This document shows positions 18,466 through 28,157 of a stretch of DNA of 64,000 nt, in pieces. The notes below the pieces were generated by a model that was given only the letters and a program-made list of their open reading frames with translations, ran no database searches and was not told where the DNA came from. The position numbers were made by a program, and so were the translations under genes. Each line of letters begins with the position of its first letter. Position 1 is the first letter of the stretch. Origin of the DNA: Faecalicatena_A orotica (GTDB lineage: Bacteria > Bacillota > Clostridia > Lachnospirales > Lachnospiraceae); the NCBI RefSeq assembly GCF_040545875.1, contig NZ_JBEPMR010000004.1; one strand, given 5' to 3'.

Positions 18466-19800
18466 CTAAATGCCAAGCTTTTCTTTTACATAATTACATA
18501 ATTTTTCTTTCTCATTCATCTCTGGTTCATCAATGACAAGCTCCAGCAGTTCATTGAGTATGTCTCCCATCTGTTTTCCCGGCTTCATGCCAAGCTTCAG
18601 CAGATCTCTGCCGCTTACTTTGAGCTGCCTTAGAGTCACACACTGGTCATTGATCAGCGCCTCCTGATACAACTCACGCATTGCCACAATATTTTCAATC
18701 TTTGCGCGCCGCTTATATGGACTCTGCGCCTTGACATCCGCCATACGGACCGCCAGATAATAAGGGAACAGCTCCACGCCGATCCGGTTCATGGCACGGC
18801 GGACATTCTGTGGAGTCGCCTCAATCCGGTAATCGTGGTAGCAGACAAGGCGTGTCACCGTCTTAACCGTTTCATTATCAAACTTCAGGCGCCTGAGGAC
18901 TTTCCGCGCAATCTCCTCGCTGACGAGTGCGTGGCCTTTAAAATGATCAACACCTTTTTCATCTGTAGTCTTCATCGCCGGCTTTCCCATATCATGGAAA
19001 AGCATTGTAAGACGGAGAATCTTGTCCTTCTTGACATTTTTCAGCGCATGGAGCGTATGGTCCGCCACATCATACCTGTGATGGCGTGTATTCTGTTCCA
19101 CGCCTACCATCGCATCCCACTCCGGAAGTATCACCTTCGTAATACCCAGCTCATACGCATCCTGAATCAGCTCCGGATGGTTCGATGTCAGCAGCTTCAC
19201 AAGTTCTACCTGAATCCGCTCTGCACTGATATTTTTTAAAGTAGGAGCCAGCGTCCTGACCGCCTCGGCCGTGTTTTTCTCAATCGGAAAAGCAAGCTGC
19301 GCAGAAAACCGCACCGCCCTCAAAATCCTGAGCGCATCCTCTGAAAACCGCTCCATCGGATCACCCACACAGCGGATCAGGTGGTGGTTCAGGTCCTGCA
19401 TCCCGCCAAACACATCCACAAGGCGGATCTCATCATTATAAGCCATCGCATTGATCGTAAAGTCCCTGCGCCTTAAATCCTCCTCCAGATTCGTTGTAAA
19501 CGTCACCTCTTTCGGATGACGGCTGTCCTCATACTGCCCGTCAACCCGGTACGTCGTTACCTCAAACCCGTCCTTACCGATCATGACCGTGACCGTCCCA
19601 TGCTCAATCCCGGTATCCACCGTCCTGCGGAACAACCGCTTAATCTCCTCCGGCTTCGCTGAAGTCGTAATATCCCAGTCCTCCGGCCTGCGGCAGAGAA
19701 TCGAATCCCGCACACAGCCTCCCACCGCAAAAGCCTCATAGCCATGCAGCTGAAGATTATTAATAATCATAATCACTTTTCTTGGCAACTCTATCTTCAT
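18466..19800 (-). CDS. cca: CCA tRNA nucleotidyltransferase with HD domain
   Basis: 444 residues. N-terminal class II polymerase head with AVGGCVRD (25-32) and DWDIT (41-45, metal-binding Asp41/Asp43), neck RFSEDALRILRAVRFSAQL (about 151-169), then an HD phosphohydrolase-type domain with His248 and HDMGKP (269-274). It adds or repairs the CCA 3' end of tRNAs. All motifs intact. The start sits six bases after an AAGGAAG-type site. Confidence 0.93.
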   Translation of the reverse strand: MKIELPRKVIMIINNLQLHGYEAFAVGGCVRDSILCRRPEDWDITTSAKPEEIKRLFRRTVDTGIEHGTVTVMIGKDGFEVTTYRVDGQYEDSRHPKEVTFTTNLEEDLRRRDFTINAMAYNDEIRLVDVFGGMQDLNHHLIRCVGDPMERFSEDALRILRAVRFSAQLAFPIEKNTAEAVRTLAPTLKNISAERIQVELVKLLTSNHPELIQDAYELGITKVILPEWDAMVGVEQNTRHHRYDVADHTLHALKNVKKDKILRLTMLFHDMGKPAMKTTDEKGVDHFKGHALVSEEIARKVLRRLKFDNETVKTVTRLVCYHDYRIEATPQNVRRAMNRIGVELFPYYLAVRMADVKAQSPYKRRAKIENIVAMRELYQEALINDQCVTLRQLKVSGRDLLKLGMKPGKQMGDILNELLELVIDEPEMNEKEKLCNYVKEKLGI

Positions 19801-19830
19801 GTAAATCTTCCTTTCAAAAAAGGGACATCC

Positions 19831-19853
19831 GCAAAGGGGTCAGACCCTTTTGC
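19831..19853. repeat. Palindromic GGGTCAGACCC intergenic repeat, copy 1
   Basis: GCAAAGGGGTC-A-GACCCTTTTGC, nearly perfect. The same core recurs at 50314-50332 and half of it at 50339-50352. Read on the minus strand it is followed ten bases later by CCCTTTTTT and may act as a terminator. Confidence 0.6.
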
Positions 19854-19862
19854 GCTCCGTTT

Positions 19863-21515
19863 TCAGAATTGTTTTATAATTTCCTGCTCACGTTTTTGAC
19901 AAGTAAATATTATAACTTGTCTTTGCTGTTCGCTCAACCATTTTAAAGTAGATTTTAATCTTTTTTCGTCATAAAATGCAAATGCATCATCGAAAATGAC
20001 CGGAAGCGGCTCTTCATAAAGGATTTCCGCCGCTGCCATTCTCAGCGCAAAATATACCTGCTCGATCGTTCCGGCAGATACCCTCTCCACCGGAATCCGC
20101 CGTCCGTCTTCCAGCAATGTCATATTCAGCTGTTCGTCGACAAGGAGCCTTGTATAACGTCCTTCTGTTATCTGCCCTAAAATACCGGAGGCTTTCCGGT
20201 TCAGTATGTCCCCGAACCCCTGTACCATTTGGCGGGAGGCAGACAGCAGCTTCTCTTCCGCCATCTGCAGCGCCTGGCTTGTCATTTGCAGGTTTTTAAT
20301 CTTCGGCTCAGGCATATCCAGTTCCGCAAGCTGTTCCTGAAGATTCTGGAAACGCACCTGCTTTTCCTTCCATTCCGATTTTATCCTCTGGTTTTCCCAT
20401 TTCAGCTTTTGCAGATATTCTTTTTCCTGTTCTATTTTTTCAGACTTTTGAAATTGTTTGTCATTACCCTGTTGATTTTCTATTTGCTTCTGAAGTTCTT
20501 CTCCGCCATATTTTTTATGAAACCGATGGCGTATTGACTTTATGCCGCCAAAACAAACCAGAAGAATGCCTGCCGCAAGAATCATCCATGACATGGCCGA
20601 AATGGCTCCGCCTCCTGTAAATATGGACTGCGATCCTGTGAAGAAACTCCAGATTCTACCTGCAATGCCCGCGATGATTCCCAGTAATCCAAGGGGTATG
20701 TAGCTCTTGCCCGAATCTGTATCTGGATGCTTCTTCTGGCCAGCATCTTCGTTATATGCTTCGCCCCGCCCGTCTTTATCCGGTTCATCCATCTCCCCGG
20801 GCAGTTCCATATCCCGCAGCAAATCCCGGGAAGTTTTGAGTTTCTCCTGATTATCTTCCAGCTCGCTTTGCAGCTTTTCGGCATCCTTCGTGACGTACTG
20901 GCATTCGCGGCGGATTACCTCCCGCTTTTCTTCCTGCTTTTCATACAGTATCTTTATTTCCTGCTCAACGGACTTCTTCCGCATCCGCAGTTTATCCAGA
21001 GCACCTGACAAATCCACCGTGCTGCTCCCGGTCTCATAATAATTGGCCGCGTAATTTTTCAATTCCTCCGCCAGTTCCTGCCCCGGCCGCGCTGAAAGCT
21101 GCCCGACCGCAATTGTATTATCGAAGGATTCTTTCGTCATCCCGCCAAGCAGCATCTCCAGATCACCGTCTTCAACAGATAGTTCCTCCCCGTCATCCTC
21201 ACAGACCAGACTTGCACTTTTCGTATACCTGTCAAAACTCCGCTCCAGCCGGAACTGTTTCCCGCCGCTTGTAAAACGCATGATCCCCGCGTAATAATTG
21301 GGATTCTCCCAAGGCTCATAGCGGCTGAACTCATCGTTTTGCGCAGCCCTTCCCCTGCCGCGGTCAAGGCCGAAAAGCATCGCTTTTATAAATGCATAAA
21401 TCGTAGATTTTCCATATTCATTTTCACCATAAAAAATCTGAATCCCATCCTCCATAAAAAAATGGCAGTCCGAAAATTTTCCAAAATTCTTTAGATAAAG
21501 TTCCCTTATCTCCAT
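19863..21515 (-). CDS. YhaN-like AAA/SMC-type ATPase with membrane segments
   Basis: 550 residues. P-loop GENEYGKST (30-38) at the N-terminus, a coiled coil (about 180-235), two predicted membrane segments (about 275-335), a second coiled coil (about 350-440), then the signature-like VERVSAGTIEQVYFALR and Walker B LPVIFDDAFAF. This is the layout of YhaN-type relatives of SbcC/Rad50, but shorter than the roughly 960-residue Bacillus YhaN. The next gene upstream in the operon encodes a YhaO/SbcD-type nuclease, 15 bases away, so the two probably form a complex acting on DNA ends or recombination intermediates near the membrane. Confidence 0.8.
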   Translation of the reverse strand: MEIRELYLKNFGKFSDCHFFMEDGIQIFYGENEYGKSTIYAFIKAMLFGLDRGRGRAAQNDEFSRYEPWENPNYYAGIMRFTSGGKQFRLERSFDRYTKSASLVCEDDGEELSVEDGDLEMLLGGMTKESFDNTIAVGQLSARPGQELAEELKNYAANYYETGSSTVDLSGALDKLRMRKKSVEQEIKILYEKQEEKREVIRRECQYVTKDAEKLQSELEDNQEKLKTSRDLLRDMELPGEMDEPDKDGRGEAYNEDAGQKKHPDTDSGKSYIPLGLLGIIAGIAGRIWSFFTGSQSIFTGGGAISAMSWMILAAGILLVCFGGIKSIRHRFHKKYGGEELQKQIENQQGNDKQFQKSEKIEQEKEYLQKLKWENQRIKSEWKEKQVRFQNLQEQLAELDMPEPKIKNLQMTSQALQMAEEKLLSASRQMVQGFGDILNRKASGILGQITEGRYTRLLVDEQLNMTLLEDGRRIPVERVSAGTIEQVYFALRMAAAEILYEEPLPVIFDDAFAFYDEKRLKSTLKWLSEQQRQVIIFTCQKREQEIIKQF

Positions 21516-21530
21516 ACTCTTCCACTTTCT

Positions 21531-22583
21531 TTATATCAGACTGTTCTCCAAAAGCGCCTGAACCCCTTCCTGTAATGCCTGGTATTCTATACTTCCTTCT
21601 GTACAGCCTGAGAACTCACCGATAAACTTTCCGATCAGGTTATCCTGATTTTCTTCATACAATTTCTGATAGTCGTAAGCCGGCCTCGTCTCATCCTCAA
21701 TCTCGAGAATATTTCCATACACATCCATATGGGCCGTATCAAACTCCACATCAGCGTCCCGGTACCCCCTCAGAATAAACTTATACACATTCTGAACACC
21801 GCGCTTTTCCACAGTTCCTTTAATGTAATCCTTCACACTGCCGTTCGTCATAGACTCATTTACCCGCAGCGCAAGATGAATATATTCACGGGATGCATAA
21901 GGAACAAACTCAACATGGGTCCCCTTCTCCGTAATTTCCCCCCGGACAAAGCCGTGCTGCCCGGTATCATTTTTATCCACAGGCTCCAGCGCCCCTGCGT
22001 AGACAGCCAGATTTTTAACCAACGCCTGCGGTTTGTGGATATGACCCAGCGCAACATAATCAAACCCCGAATTTTCAAAAGCATCCGTTCGGACAGGCAC
22101 ATGCTTCTCGTCCCCGCCATGCGCCAGAAGAATCTCATATTCCGCCGTCCCCGGGGCTTTAAGGTTATAGCGTTCCTCGCGTATCTCCCTCGCATGATAG
22201 CTGAATCCGTACACCGCCAGATTAAATTCCTGCAGCATCACATAACCAAGCTCACTGCCAAGCAAAGGGTGGACATTCTCATTCCACTGGAACGTACGGT
22301 AATAGGACCCCTTTTTTATATAATCATGGTTACCCACAATAAAAACAACCTGAGTATGTGACAATGTGGAAAACAGATAATTCACTTCCTTTAGCTCCCT
22401 CAAAAGAGGCTGCCGGTGAAACAAATCACCTGCAATAAGCAAAACATCCGTTTTTTCCTCCTCACACAGGGCAATAACCTGTGAAAAACTCTCCCATATC
22501 TCCTGCGGACGCCCCGCAGAATAAGCACTTCCGGCATCCGGCTGCGCCCCGAGATGCACATCAGCAATGTGGATAAATCTCAT
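21531..22583 (-). CDS. YhaO/SbcD-like metallophosphoesterase (DNA repair exonuclease)
   Basis: About 350 residues. Calcineurin-type motifs are HIADVHLGA (5-13), AGDLFHRQ, VGNHDY and LAHGG/LGHIHKP. This is the Mre11/SbcD/YhaO nuclease fold with a C-terminal helical tail. The start is set at the ATG at 22583: GGAGG lies five bases upstream and MRFIHIADVHLG is the canonical opening. Upstream in-frame ATGs fall within the repeat element. Paired with the YhaN-like ATPase. Confidence 0.85.
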   Translation of the reverse strand: MRFIHIADVHLGAQPDAGSAYSAGRPQEIWESFSQVIALCEEEKTDVLLIAGDLFHRQPLLRELKEVNYLFSTLSHTQVVFIVGNHDYIKKGSYYRTFQWNENVHPLLGSELGYVMLQEFNLAVYGFSYHAREIREERYNLKAPGTAEYEILLAHGGDEKHVPVRTDAFENSGFDYVALGHIHKPQALVKNLAVYAGALEPVDKNDTGQHGFVRGEITEKGTHVEFVPYASREYIHLALRVNESMTNGSVKDYIKGTVEKRGVQNVYKFILRGYRDADVEFDTAHMDVYGNILEIEDETRPAYDYQKLYEENQDNLIGKFIGEFSGCTEGSIEYQALQEGVQALLENSLI

Positions 22584-22609
22584 CATTTCCTCCATAATCT
22601 CCATTTTGG

Positions 22610-22672
22610 TACACCACAAAAGTCAATTGGGGACGTAACCTTTTTGAAGTTTGTTACGTCCCCAATTAAATG
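22610..22672. repeat. Palindromic GGGACGTA element, copy 1
   Basis: Begins ACACCACAAAA, then arms TTGGGGACGTAAC and GTTACGTCCCCAA around a T-rich loop. A second copy lies at 63478-63534 with matching changes on both arms. It fills the gap between asnS and the YhaO-like gene. Confidence 0.75.
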
Positions 22673-22674
22673 TT

Positions 22675-24066
22675 CTATAGTTCGCAGTTATTCACAGTTC
22701 TCGGGAATGGCACTACGTCGCGGATGTTTGACATTCCTGTCAGGTACATGACGCATCTTTCGAATCCAAGGCCGAATCCTGCATGTCTTGTTGAACCATA
22801 TTTTCTCAGATCGAGATAGAATTTGTAGTCTTCTTCATTCAGGTTCATTTCTTTCATTCGTTCTGTCAGCTTGTCGTAATCGTCTTCTCTCTGGCTTCCC
22901 CCGATGATCTCGCCGATTCCCGGCACCAGACAGTCGACTGCTGCCACTGTCTTGCCGTCTTCGTTCAGCTTCATGTAGAATGCTTTGATTTCTTTCGGGT
23001 AATCTGTTACGAATACAGGGCGTTTATAAACTTCCTCTGTCAGGTAGCGCTCGTGTTCTGTCTGAAGGTCTGTCCCCCAGTGTACCTTGTACTCGAACTT
23101 TTCATTGTTTTTCTCAAGCAGTTCGACTGCTTCTGTATAAGTAACTCTTGCAAAGTCTGAGCTGACTACATTCTGGAGTCTGCCCAGCAGCCCCTTGTCC
23201 ACAAAGGAATTGAAGAAGTTCATTTCTTCCGGTGCGTTCTCAAGAACGTAGGAGATTACATACTTCAGCATGGCTTCTGCCAGGTCCATATTGTCATCCA
23301 GATCTGCAAATGCTATCTCTGGTTCGATCATCCAGAATTCTGCGGCGTGGCGTGTAGTGTTGGAATTTTCTGCGCGGAAGGTTGGTCCAAAGGTGTAGAT
23401 GCTTCTAAACGCCTGTGCAAATGTCTCCCCGTTGAGCTGTCCACTCACAGTCAGGCTTGTCTCTTTTCCGAAGAAATCCTGACTGTAATCAACGGTGCCG
23501 TCGGGGTTCTTCGGTACATTTTCCATATCCAGAGTTGTGACTCTGAACATCTCGCCCGCACCCTCACAGTCGCTTCCTGTAATCAGTGGTGTGTGGACAT
23601 ATACGAAACCTCTCTCCTGAAAAAATTGGTGGATCGCATATGCAATCAGAGAGCGCACTCTGAATACTGCCTGAAACGTATTTGTTCTCGGACGCAAATG
23701 TGAAATTGTTCTGAGATATTCGAAACTGTGCCGTTTCTTCTGCAGCGGGTAGTCCGGTGCGGAGGCGCCTTCGACGGAAATTTCGTCTGCCTGAATCTCA
23801 AATGGCTGCTTTGCCTGTGGTGTCGCTACCAGTGTTCCGGTTACTACGATCGCTGCCCCTACATTCTGTTTGGAGATCACATCGAAGTTCTCCATTTTAT
23901 CATGATATACAATCTGCAGCGGTTCAAAATAAGAACCGTCGTTTACAACAATAAATCCAAAAGTCTTAGAGTCGCGGATACTGCGGATCCATCCTCCAAC
24001 AGTTACCTTCTTGTCCAAATATTCTTCTCTGTTTTTAAATAATTCTCGAATTGTCAACAGGTCCAT
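22675..24066 (-). CDS. asnS: Asparaginyl-tRNA synthetase
   Basis: 463 residues, full length. OB-fold anticodon-binding domain (about 15-100; VGGWIRSIRDSKTFGFIVVNDGS), then the class II core: motif 1 around FFQERGFVYVHTPLITGSD, motif 2 FRAENSNTTRHAAEFWMIEPE, motif 3 GFGLGFERCVMYLTGMSNIRDVVPFPRT. The sequence after the flipping loop and the lack of an Asp-specific insertion favour AsnRS over AspRS. No T-box leader is visible in the short upstream gap. Confidence 0.95.
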   Translation of the reverse strand: MDLLTIRELFKNREEYLDKKVTVGGWIRSIRDSKTFGFIVVNDGSYFEPLQIVYHDKMENFDVISKQNVGAAIVVTGTLVATPQAKQPFEIQADEISVEGASAPDYPLQKKRHSFEYLRTISHLRPRTNTFQAVFRVRSLIAYAIHQFFQERGFVYVHTPLITGSDCEGAGEMFRVTTLDMENVPKNPDGTVDYSQDFFGKETSLTVSGQLNGETFAQAFRSIYTFGPTFRAENSNTTRHAAEFWMIEPEIAFADLDDNMDLAEAMLKYVISYVLENAPEEMNFFNSFVDKGLLGRLQNVVSSDFARVTYTEAVELLEKNNEKFEYKVHWGTDLQTEHERYLTEEVYKRPVFVTDYPKEIKAFYMKLNEDGKTVAAVDCLVPGIGEIIGGSQREDDYDKLTERMKEMNLNEEDYKFYLDLRKYGSTRHAGFGLGFERCVMYLTGMSNIRDVVPFPRTVNNCEL

Positions 24067-24152
24067 ACCAAATACTCCTTATTCCCTTTATATTTTATCC
24101 TTCATAAAACACCGGACGGGTGCGGTGAATCACCAAACACACTCTGGCACTA

Positions 24153-25145
24153 TTATAACACTGAATCCGCCTGAAATTCAATCCCGTTCTGTCTTCTGGC
24201 CTCATCTGTAACCCGCAAAGTATCCAGAGAATACTTTTTGTAGGGATGTTCAATGCATTTTCCCTTCACTAGCCGGGCAAATTCCTGTACCTCGTAAACC
24301 ATATTGTTCTTTGCGGGCGTATAAGGGACAGCTTCTCTTCTGCCGTCCCGGAACACGATTTCCAGCGTATCCGGCTGTGAAATTTTTCCTATAAGAATAC
24401 TTCCCTCTTCTCCGAGGAATATACTCGGATTGACAGATTCCGTAATTTTTGAGTAAACCGCCTCGGCAGTCACATCCCCATACTGCATCATTACGATTCC
24501 ATTTCCCTCAAAACCATTTTCAAGTTTCGTGGAAAACGCTTTTATTTCCTGCGGCATACCGAGCATTCTGACTAACGTGTGTATACAATAGACTCCGATA
24601 TCCATAATTGCTGCATTTGAAAGTTCAGGGTTGAATGCATTGAGGATCTCACCTGCACGGAACTTATCATAACGTGAAGAATACTGGCAATACTCCATCG
24701 TCACACGCCTCAGCCTGCCGATGCGCGGAAGATTCTCTTCCACCAGCCTGAATGCAGGGTCAAAATCAGGCCTCATGGCTTCCAGCAGCACGACTTCATT
24801 CTGTCGGGAGCATTCAAACATCGCTGCCGCTTCTCTTTCATTTACAGCCATAATCTTCTCACACAAAACATGTTTCTTATGACGCATGGCCTCAATTGCC
24901 TGCGGACAGTGTGCATAAGTAGGCGTTGCAATGTAAACAGCCTCTATGTCTGACTGCAGAAATTCCTCATAGTCCGTATAAACATTTGGAATCTGATGCC
25001 TGCAGGCAAACCCGTCCCCTGTCTCCTGTTTTCTCGAATAAACCGCATATAGTTCCACATCCGGCACTTTTGCCGCTGCTTCAGCGAGCCAGTCACTTAT
25101 AAAATTCGTTCCTACAATTCCCAGCTTCAAATTTCCTTTCCTCAT
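24153..25145 (-). CDS. Gfo/Idh/MocA-family NAD(P)-dependent sugar oxidoreductase
   Basis: 330 residues. N-terminal Rossmann fold with a GIVGTNFIS dinucleotide loop (about 9-17), IATPTYAH and the catalytic-type EK in HKKHVLCEKIMA (about 89-100), then the C-terminal alpha/beta sheet domain. It oxidises or reduces a sugar or its derivative with NAD(P)H. It has its own promoter (TTGACT, 16 bases, TATTCT) and lies just past the terminator of the AnmK/ABC/epimerase operon, so a shared sugar pathway is possible but not shown. Confidence 0.85.
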   Translation of the reverse strand: MRKGNLKLGIVGTNFISDWLAEAAAKVPDVELYAVYSRKQETGDGFACRHQIPNVYTDYEEFLQSDIEAVYIATPTYAHCPQAIEAMRHKKHVLCEKIMAVNEREAAAMFECSRQNEVVLLEAMRPDFDPAFRLVEENLPRIGRLRRVTMEYCQYSSRYDKFRAGEILNAFNPELSNAAIMDIGVYCIHTLVRMLGMPQEIKAFSTKLENGFEGNGIVMMQYGDVTAEAVYSKITESVNPSIFLGEEGSILIGKISQPDTLEIVFRDGRREAVPYTPAKNNMVYEVQEFARLVKGKCIEHPYKKYSLDTLRVTDEARRQNGIEFQADSVL

Positions 25146-25217
25146 CTTCCTGATTATTTCGATCTTAGTTATTTAACCTTATTTTTTATATAATACTTAT
25201 CATATAATAGTAAATAT

Positions 25218-25245
25218 AGAATACCATCTTATCCTTATAAGTCAA
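25218..25245 (-). promoter_or_regulatory. Promoter of the Gfo/Idh/MocA gene
   Basis: TTGACT (25240-25245), 16-base spacer, TATTCT (25218-25223) on the minus strand. Confidence 0.55.
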
Positions 25246-25287
25246 GATATTCCCGCCTTTCAAGTATAGATACGTATCTGTTTGCTA

Positions 25288-25334
25288 AAAAAATATATCT
25301 TTGCACATTAGATCTCCTGTGCAAAGATATATTT
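25288..25334 (-). terminator. Terminator of the AnmK/ABC/AlsE operon
   Basis: Perfect 17-bp stem AAATATATCTTTGCACA / TGTGCAAAGATATATTT with a 10-base loop, followed on the minus strand by a run of T. The strongest terminator in the window. Confidence 0.88.
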
Positions 25335-25356
25335 CAAATTAACGAAATTTTTTCTT

Positions 25357-26043
25357 CTATATCTCAGGGCAGCCAGTCTCCTGCCTGAATATCTCTTCCA
25401 TTCTGCCCCATGACTTTTCTAGAGTTTCTTCTAGTCTGAAAAGCCCTGAATAACCTACGATAAAGATTTCCGCCCCCGCATCAAACAGTTTTTTGTATGT
25501 TTTTTGATTACAGGATCCGTCTATCTGGATCTGGTAATGATACCCGTTTTCTTCCTTCAGGCGTTTCGCCAGCCTTACCTTTTCCAGCATCTCTTCAATA
25601 AACGGCTGTCCTGCAAATCCCACGTCAATCGTCATAATCGTAAGCAGGTCAATCCGCTTCAGGTATTGTTCAGCCATACTAAGGGGCGTTGCCGGATTCA
25701 GCACAACCCCTTTTTTGCATCCCAGATTCTCTATCTCATTCAGAACCCTGTATGCATTCGCATTGATTGTTTCAGCATGAGGAGAAATATAATCCGCCCC
25801 GGCATTTGCTACGCGTTCAATCCAGTCCAGCGGGTCTGTCGTCATCAGGTGAACGTCTATCGGCTTTTTTGCGACACTTTTAAATACTTTCACCATATCC
25901 GGGGACAATGTAATATTTTTGCAGTAATGCCCATCCATGATATCTACATGGTACAGATCCGCATGCCGGTTTAGTATTTCCATATCCTCCCTGATATTCA
26001 GAAAATCCATGCACATCAGGGACGGTGCAAATTGAGGTCTCAT
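25357..26043 (-). CDS. alsE: D-allulose-6-phosphate 3-epimerase-like protein
   Basis: 228 residues, ribulose-phosphate-3-epimerase TIM barrel. The opening APSLMCMDFLNI, the HVDIMDGHY metal site, DVHLM, the MTIDVGFAGQPFI loop and QIDGSCNQKTYKKL match AlsE more closely than Rpe (AlsE also has SLMCMD and DGSCNQ). The reaction is D-allulose 6-phosphate to D-fructose 6-phosphate. Last gene of an operon that also imports and phosphorylates a sugar. Start has GGAGGGA at good spacing. Which sugar feeds it is uncertain because the kinase in the operon is AnmK-like rather than an allose kinase. Confidence 0.85.
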   Translation of the reverse strand: MRPQFAPSLMCMDFLNIREDMEILNRHADLYHVDIMDGHYCKNITLSPDMVKVFKSVAKKPIDVHLMTTDPLDWIERVANAGADYISPHAETINANAYRVLNEIENLGCKKGVVLNPATPLSMAEQYLKRIDLLTIMTIDVGFAGQPFIEEMLEKVRLAKRLKEENGYHYQIQIDGSCNQKTYKKLFDAGAEIFIVGYSGLFRLEETLEKSWGRMEEIFRQETGCPEI

Positions 26044-26056
26044 CCTGTCCCTCCTG

Positions 26057-27088
26057 TTAAGGCTGATAATCCGGCAGATACTGCTGGATTGCTTTTACGG
26101 CTTCCTCTGTTTTCATATTCTCCGGAGTCAGGATGAACACGCCTGTATCTACCTGTTTTTCCACCGTTTCGCCATTCAAAAGTTTCATAATAGATACAAC
26201 CCCCTCATACCCCATTGTATAAGGATTTTGAAGTGCTGCTGCATCAATAATCCCTTTTTCCATTGCTGTTAAAACATCTTCACTTACATCCACCACGCAT
26301 AATTTCACTTCATTTGTAATACCTGCTTTATTAAACGCATTTAGTGCCCCCTGTGCTGCAGCGTCATTAGTAGCAAAAATCAGATCCAGATCGGGATTTG
26401 CCGTCAGGAAATTGGAACAAATATTTTCTGCTTCTGCAATATCTGATTTTGCCAGCTGGATTCCCAGATATTCCATGCCTGCATTTTCCGCCATCGCCTG
26501 TTCAAAGCCATCAGGACGGTCTTTACCTGCCGCAAATTCATAGCTGTCACCGATGATTGCATAACTTCCCTTCGTATCCTTTCCCAGCTCCTCCAACATA
26601 TGTTCCCCTAATTTTTTGCATCCTTCTATATTATTCGTGTAAAAGAATGAGTCCGCTTCATTTGGCTCTACACCACTGTCCACAGTCACAACATGGACGC
26701 CCTCTGCAATTGCATTTTTCACAGGTTCCAGAAGTGCCTCAGGATCTGTAGCTGCCAGAACGATTCCATCCACCTGGGCTGTAACGGCATTATTCATAAT
26801 GTCAATCTGCCCGGTCGCATCCCCGTTTTTCGGAGGCCCGTCATATTTCACCTGAATATTACCATACTCCTCCTTTAAGTCAGCTGCCGCATCCTCAGCC
26901 CCCTGCTTTACAGCAAGCCAGTATGCGGATGCTGTTGACATCGGGATTACCTGAATCTCTGCTGTATCTCCACTTTTCGTATCTTCTTTTTTAGAGCCTT
27001 CCCCAGAACCTCCGGCCCCATTTGTCCCGCATGCGGTCAGGCCTAATACCATACACATTACCAAAGCTGCTGCTATTTTCTTTTTCAT
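26057..27088 (-). CDS. Sugar-binding lipoprotein, RbsB/AlsB type
   Basis: 343 residues. Lipoprotein signal MKKKIAAALVMCMVLGLTAC (Cys20), Ser/Gly-rich linker, then a Peripla_BP_4 fold (PMSTASAYWLAVKQGAEDAA; DGIVLAATDPEAL; VVTVDSGVEPNEADSFFYTNN; FATNDAAAQGAL). Captures a monosaccharide for the CUT2 importer encoded by the two genes upstream. Possibly allose or another hexose, given alsE. Confidence 0.88.
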   Translation of the reverse strand: MKKKIAAALVMCMVLGLTACGTNGAGGSGEGSKKEDTKSGDTAEIQVIPMSTASAYWLAVKQGAEDAAADLKEEYGNIQVKYDGPPKNGDATGQIDIMNNAVTAQVDGIVLAATDPEALLEPVKNAIAEGVHVVTVDSGVEPNEADSFFYTNNIEGCKKLGEHMLEELGKDTKGSYAIIGDSYEFAAGKDRPDGFEQAMAENAGMEYLGIQLAKSDIAEAENICSNFLTANPDLDLIFATNDAAAQGALNAFNKAGITNEVKLCVVDVSEDVLTAMEKGIIDAAALQNPYTMGYEGVVSIMKLLNGETVEKQVDTGVFILTPENMKTEEAVKAIQQYLPDYQP

Positions 27089-27181
27089 AAATTTTTCATC
27101 CTCTTTCTTCTATAATTTTATATCTTGTTTCCTTAACCGGATAACCAGCCTTTACACTAATTGATATTCTCTTGTATTCTC

Positions 27182-28141
27182 TTACATTTCTTTCCTTCTC
27201 CGTACATTATCAATAAATACGGCGCATACAAGAACGATTCCGATTAAAAGCTTTTGCCAGTATGTGGATACACCCATAAGCTGAAGCCCATTTGACAGCA
27301 CGGTCATAATCAGTGCCCCAACCAGCGCCCCCGGTATGCTGCCTTCACCACCGAACAGACTCCCTCCGCCGATAACAACGGCCGCGATTGCATTCATTTC
27401 ATATCCCTCTCCGGCAAGTGCCACACCGCAGTTTAATCTGCACAGCATCAGGGCACCCGCGATTCCACTCAGAATACCGCTCATTAAATAAATCATAAAT
27501 AACTTTGTCTTTACCTTGATCCCCGAAAATCTGGCTGCCTCCTCGTTACTTCCGATCGCATATGTATACCTTCCAAATCTTGTCTTGCTTAATAAAACAT
27601 GAGCCACGACCGCGAAAATCAGTGTAATGATCGTGATACTTGGTATTATTCCCAGCAGATTCAGGTTTGAAAATGCTTTGATGGAAGCCGGCAGACTATA
27701 AATATTATTCCCTCCGCAGCTCAGCAGGGCAACTGCCTCAAATACATACATCGTTCCCAGCGTGGCAATAAACGCGGGGATTCCCAGTATGGCCACCAGA
27801 ATTCCATTGATTGCTCCAACAAATGCTCCCAAAAGAATTGCCAGTGTTATCGCCAATAGCACCGGTACATGGTATTGTGTAATCAAAATCGCAGACATGA
27901 TACAGGACAGCCCGACTGTCGTGCCCACTGACAGGTCAATCCCTTTACTAACGATTACAAACGTCTGTCCTACCGCAAGCAGTCCTACTACTGACACCTG
28001 CTGCAGCAGGTAATATAAATTTCTTGTGGAAAAAAATCCCTTGGCAATTACAGAGAATACCAGCAGCATAAGCACCAGTACTAAAAGAACTGTCAGTGAA
28101 TTTAACCTTTCCTTAAAAGCTTCTTTCTTTTTTGTACCCAT
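27182..28141 (-). CDS. ABC transporter permease, RbsC/AlsC type
   Basis: About 319 residues, around ten hydrophobic segments, CUT2 permease (GQTFVIVSKGIDLSVGTTVGLSC; GGGSLFGGEGSIPGALVGALIM). The ATG at 28141 is preferred to a GTG at 28150 because GGAGG lies eight bases before the ATG and would overlap the GTG. Works with the ATPase upstream and the binding protein downstream. Confidence 0.9.
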   Translation of the reverse strand: MGTKKKEAFKERLNSLTVLLVLVLMLLVFSVIAKGFFSTRNLYYLLQQVSVVGLLAVGQTFVIVSKGIDLSVGTTVGLSCIMSAILITQYHVPVLLAITLAILLGAFVGAINGILVAILGIPAFIATLGTMYVFEAVALLSCGGNNIYSLPASIKAFSNLNLLGIIPSITIITLIFAVVAHVLLSKTRFGRYTYAIGSNEEAARFSGIKVKTKLFMIYLMSGILSGIAGALMLCRLNCGVALAGEGYEMNAIAAVVIGGGSLFGGEGSIPGALVGALIMTVLSNGLQLMGVSTYWQKLLIGIVLVCAVFIDNVRRRKEM

Positions 28142-28157
28142 TTTATACACCTCCCGC

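Noticed and set aside
24067..24152. T-box leader for asnS
   Set aside because: The gap is only 86 bases and shows no T-box sequence or antiterminator.
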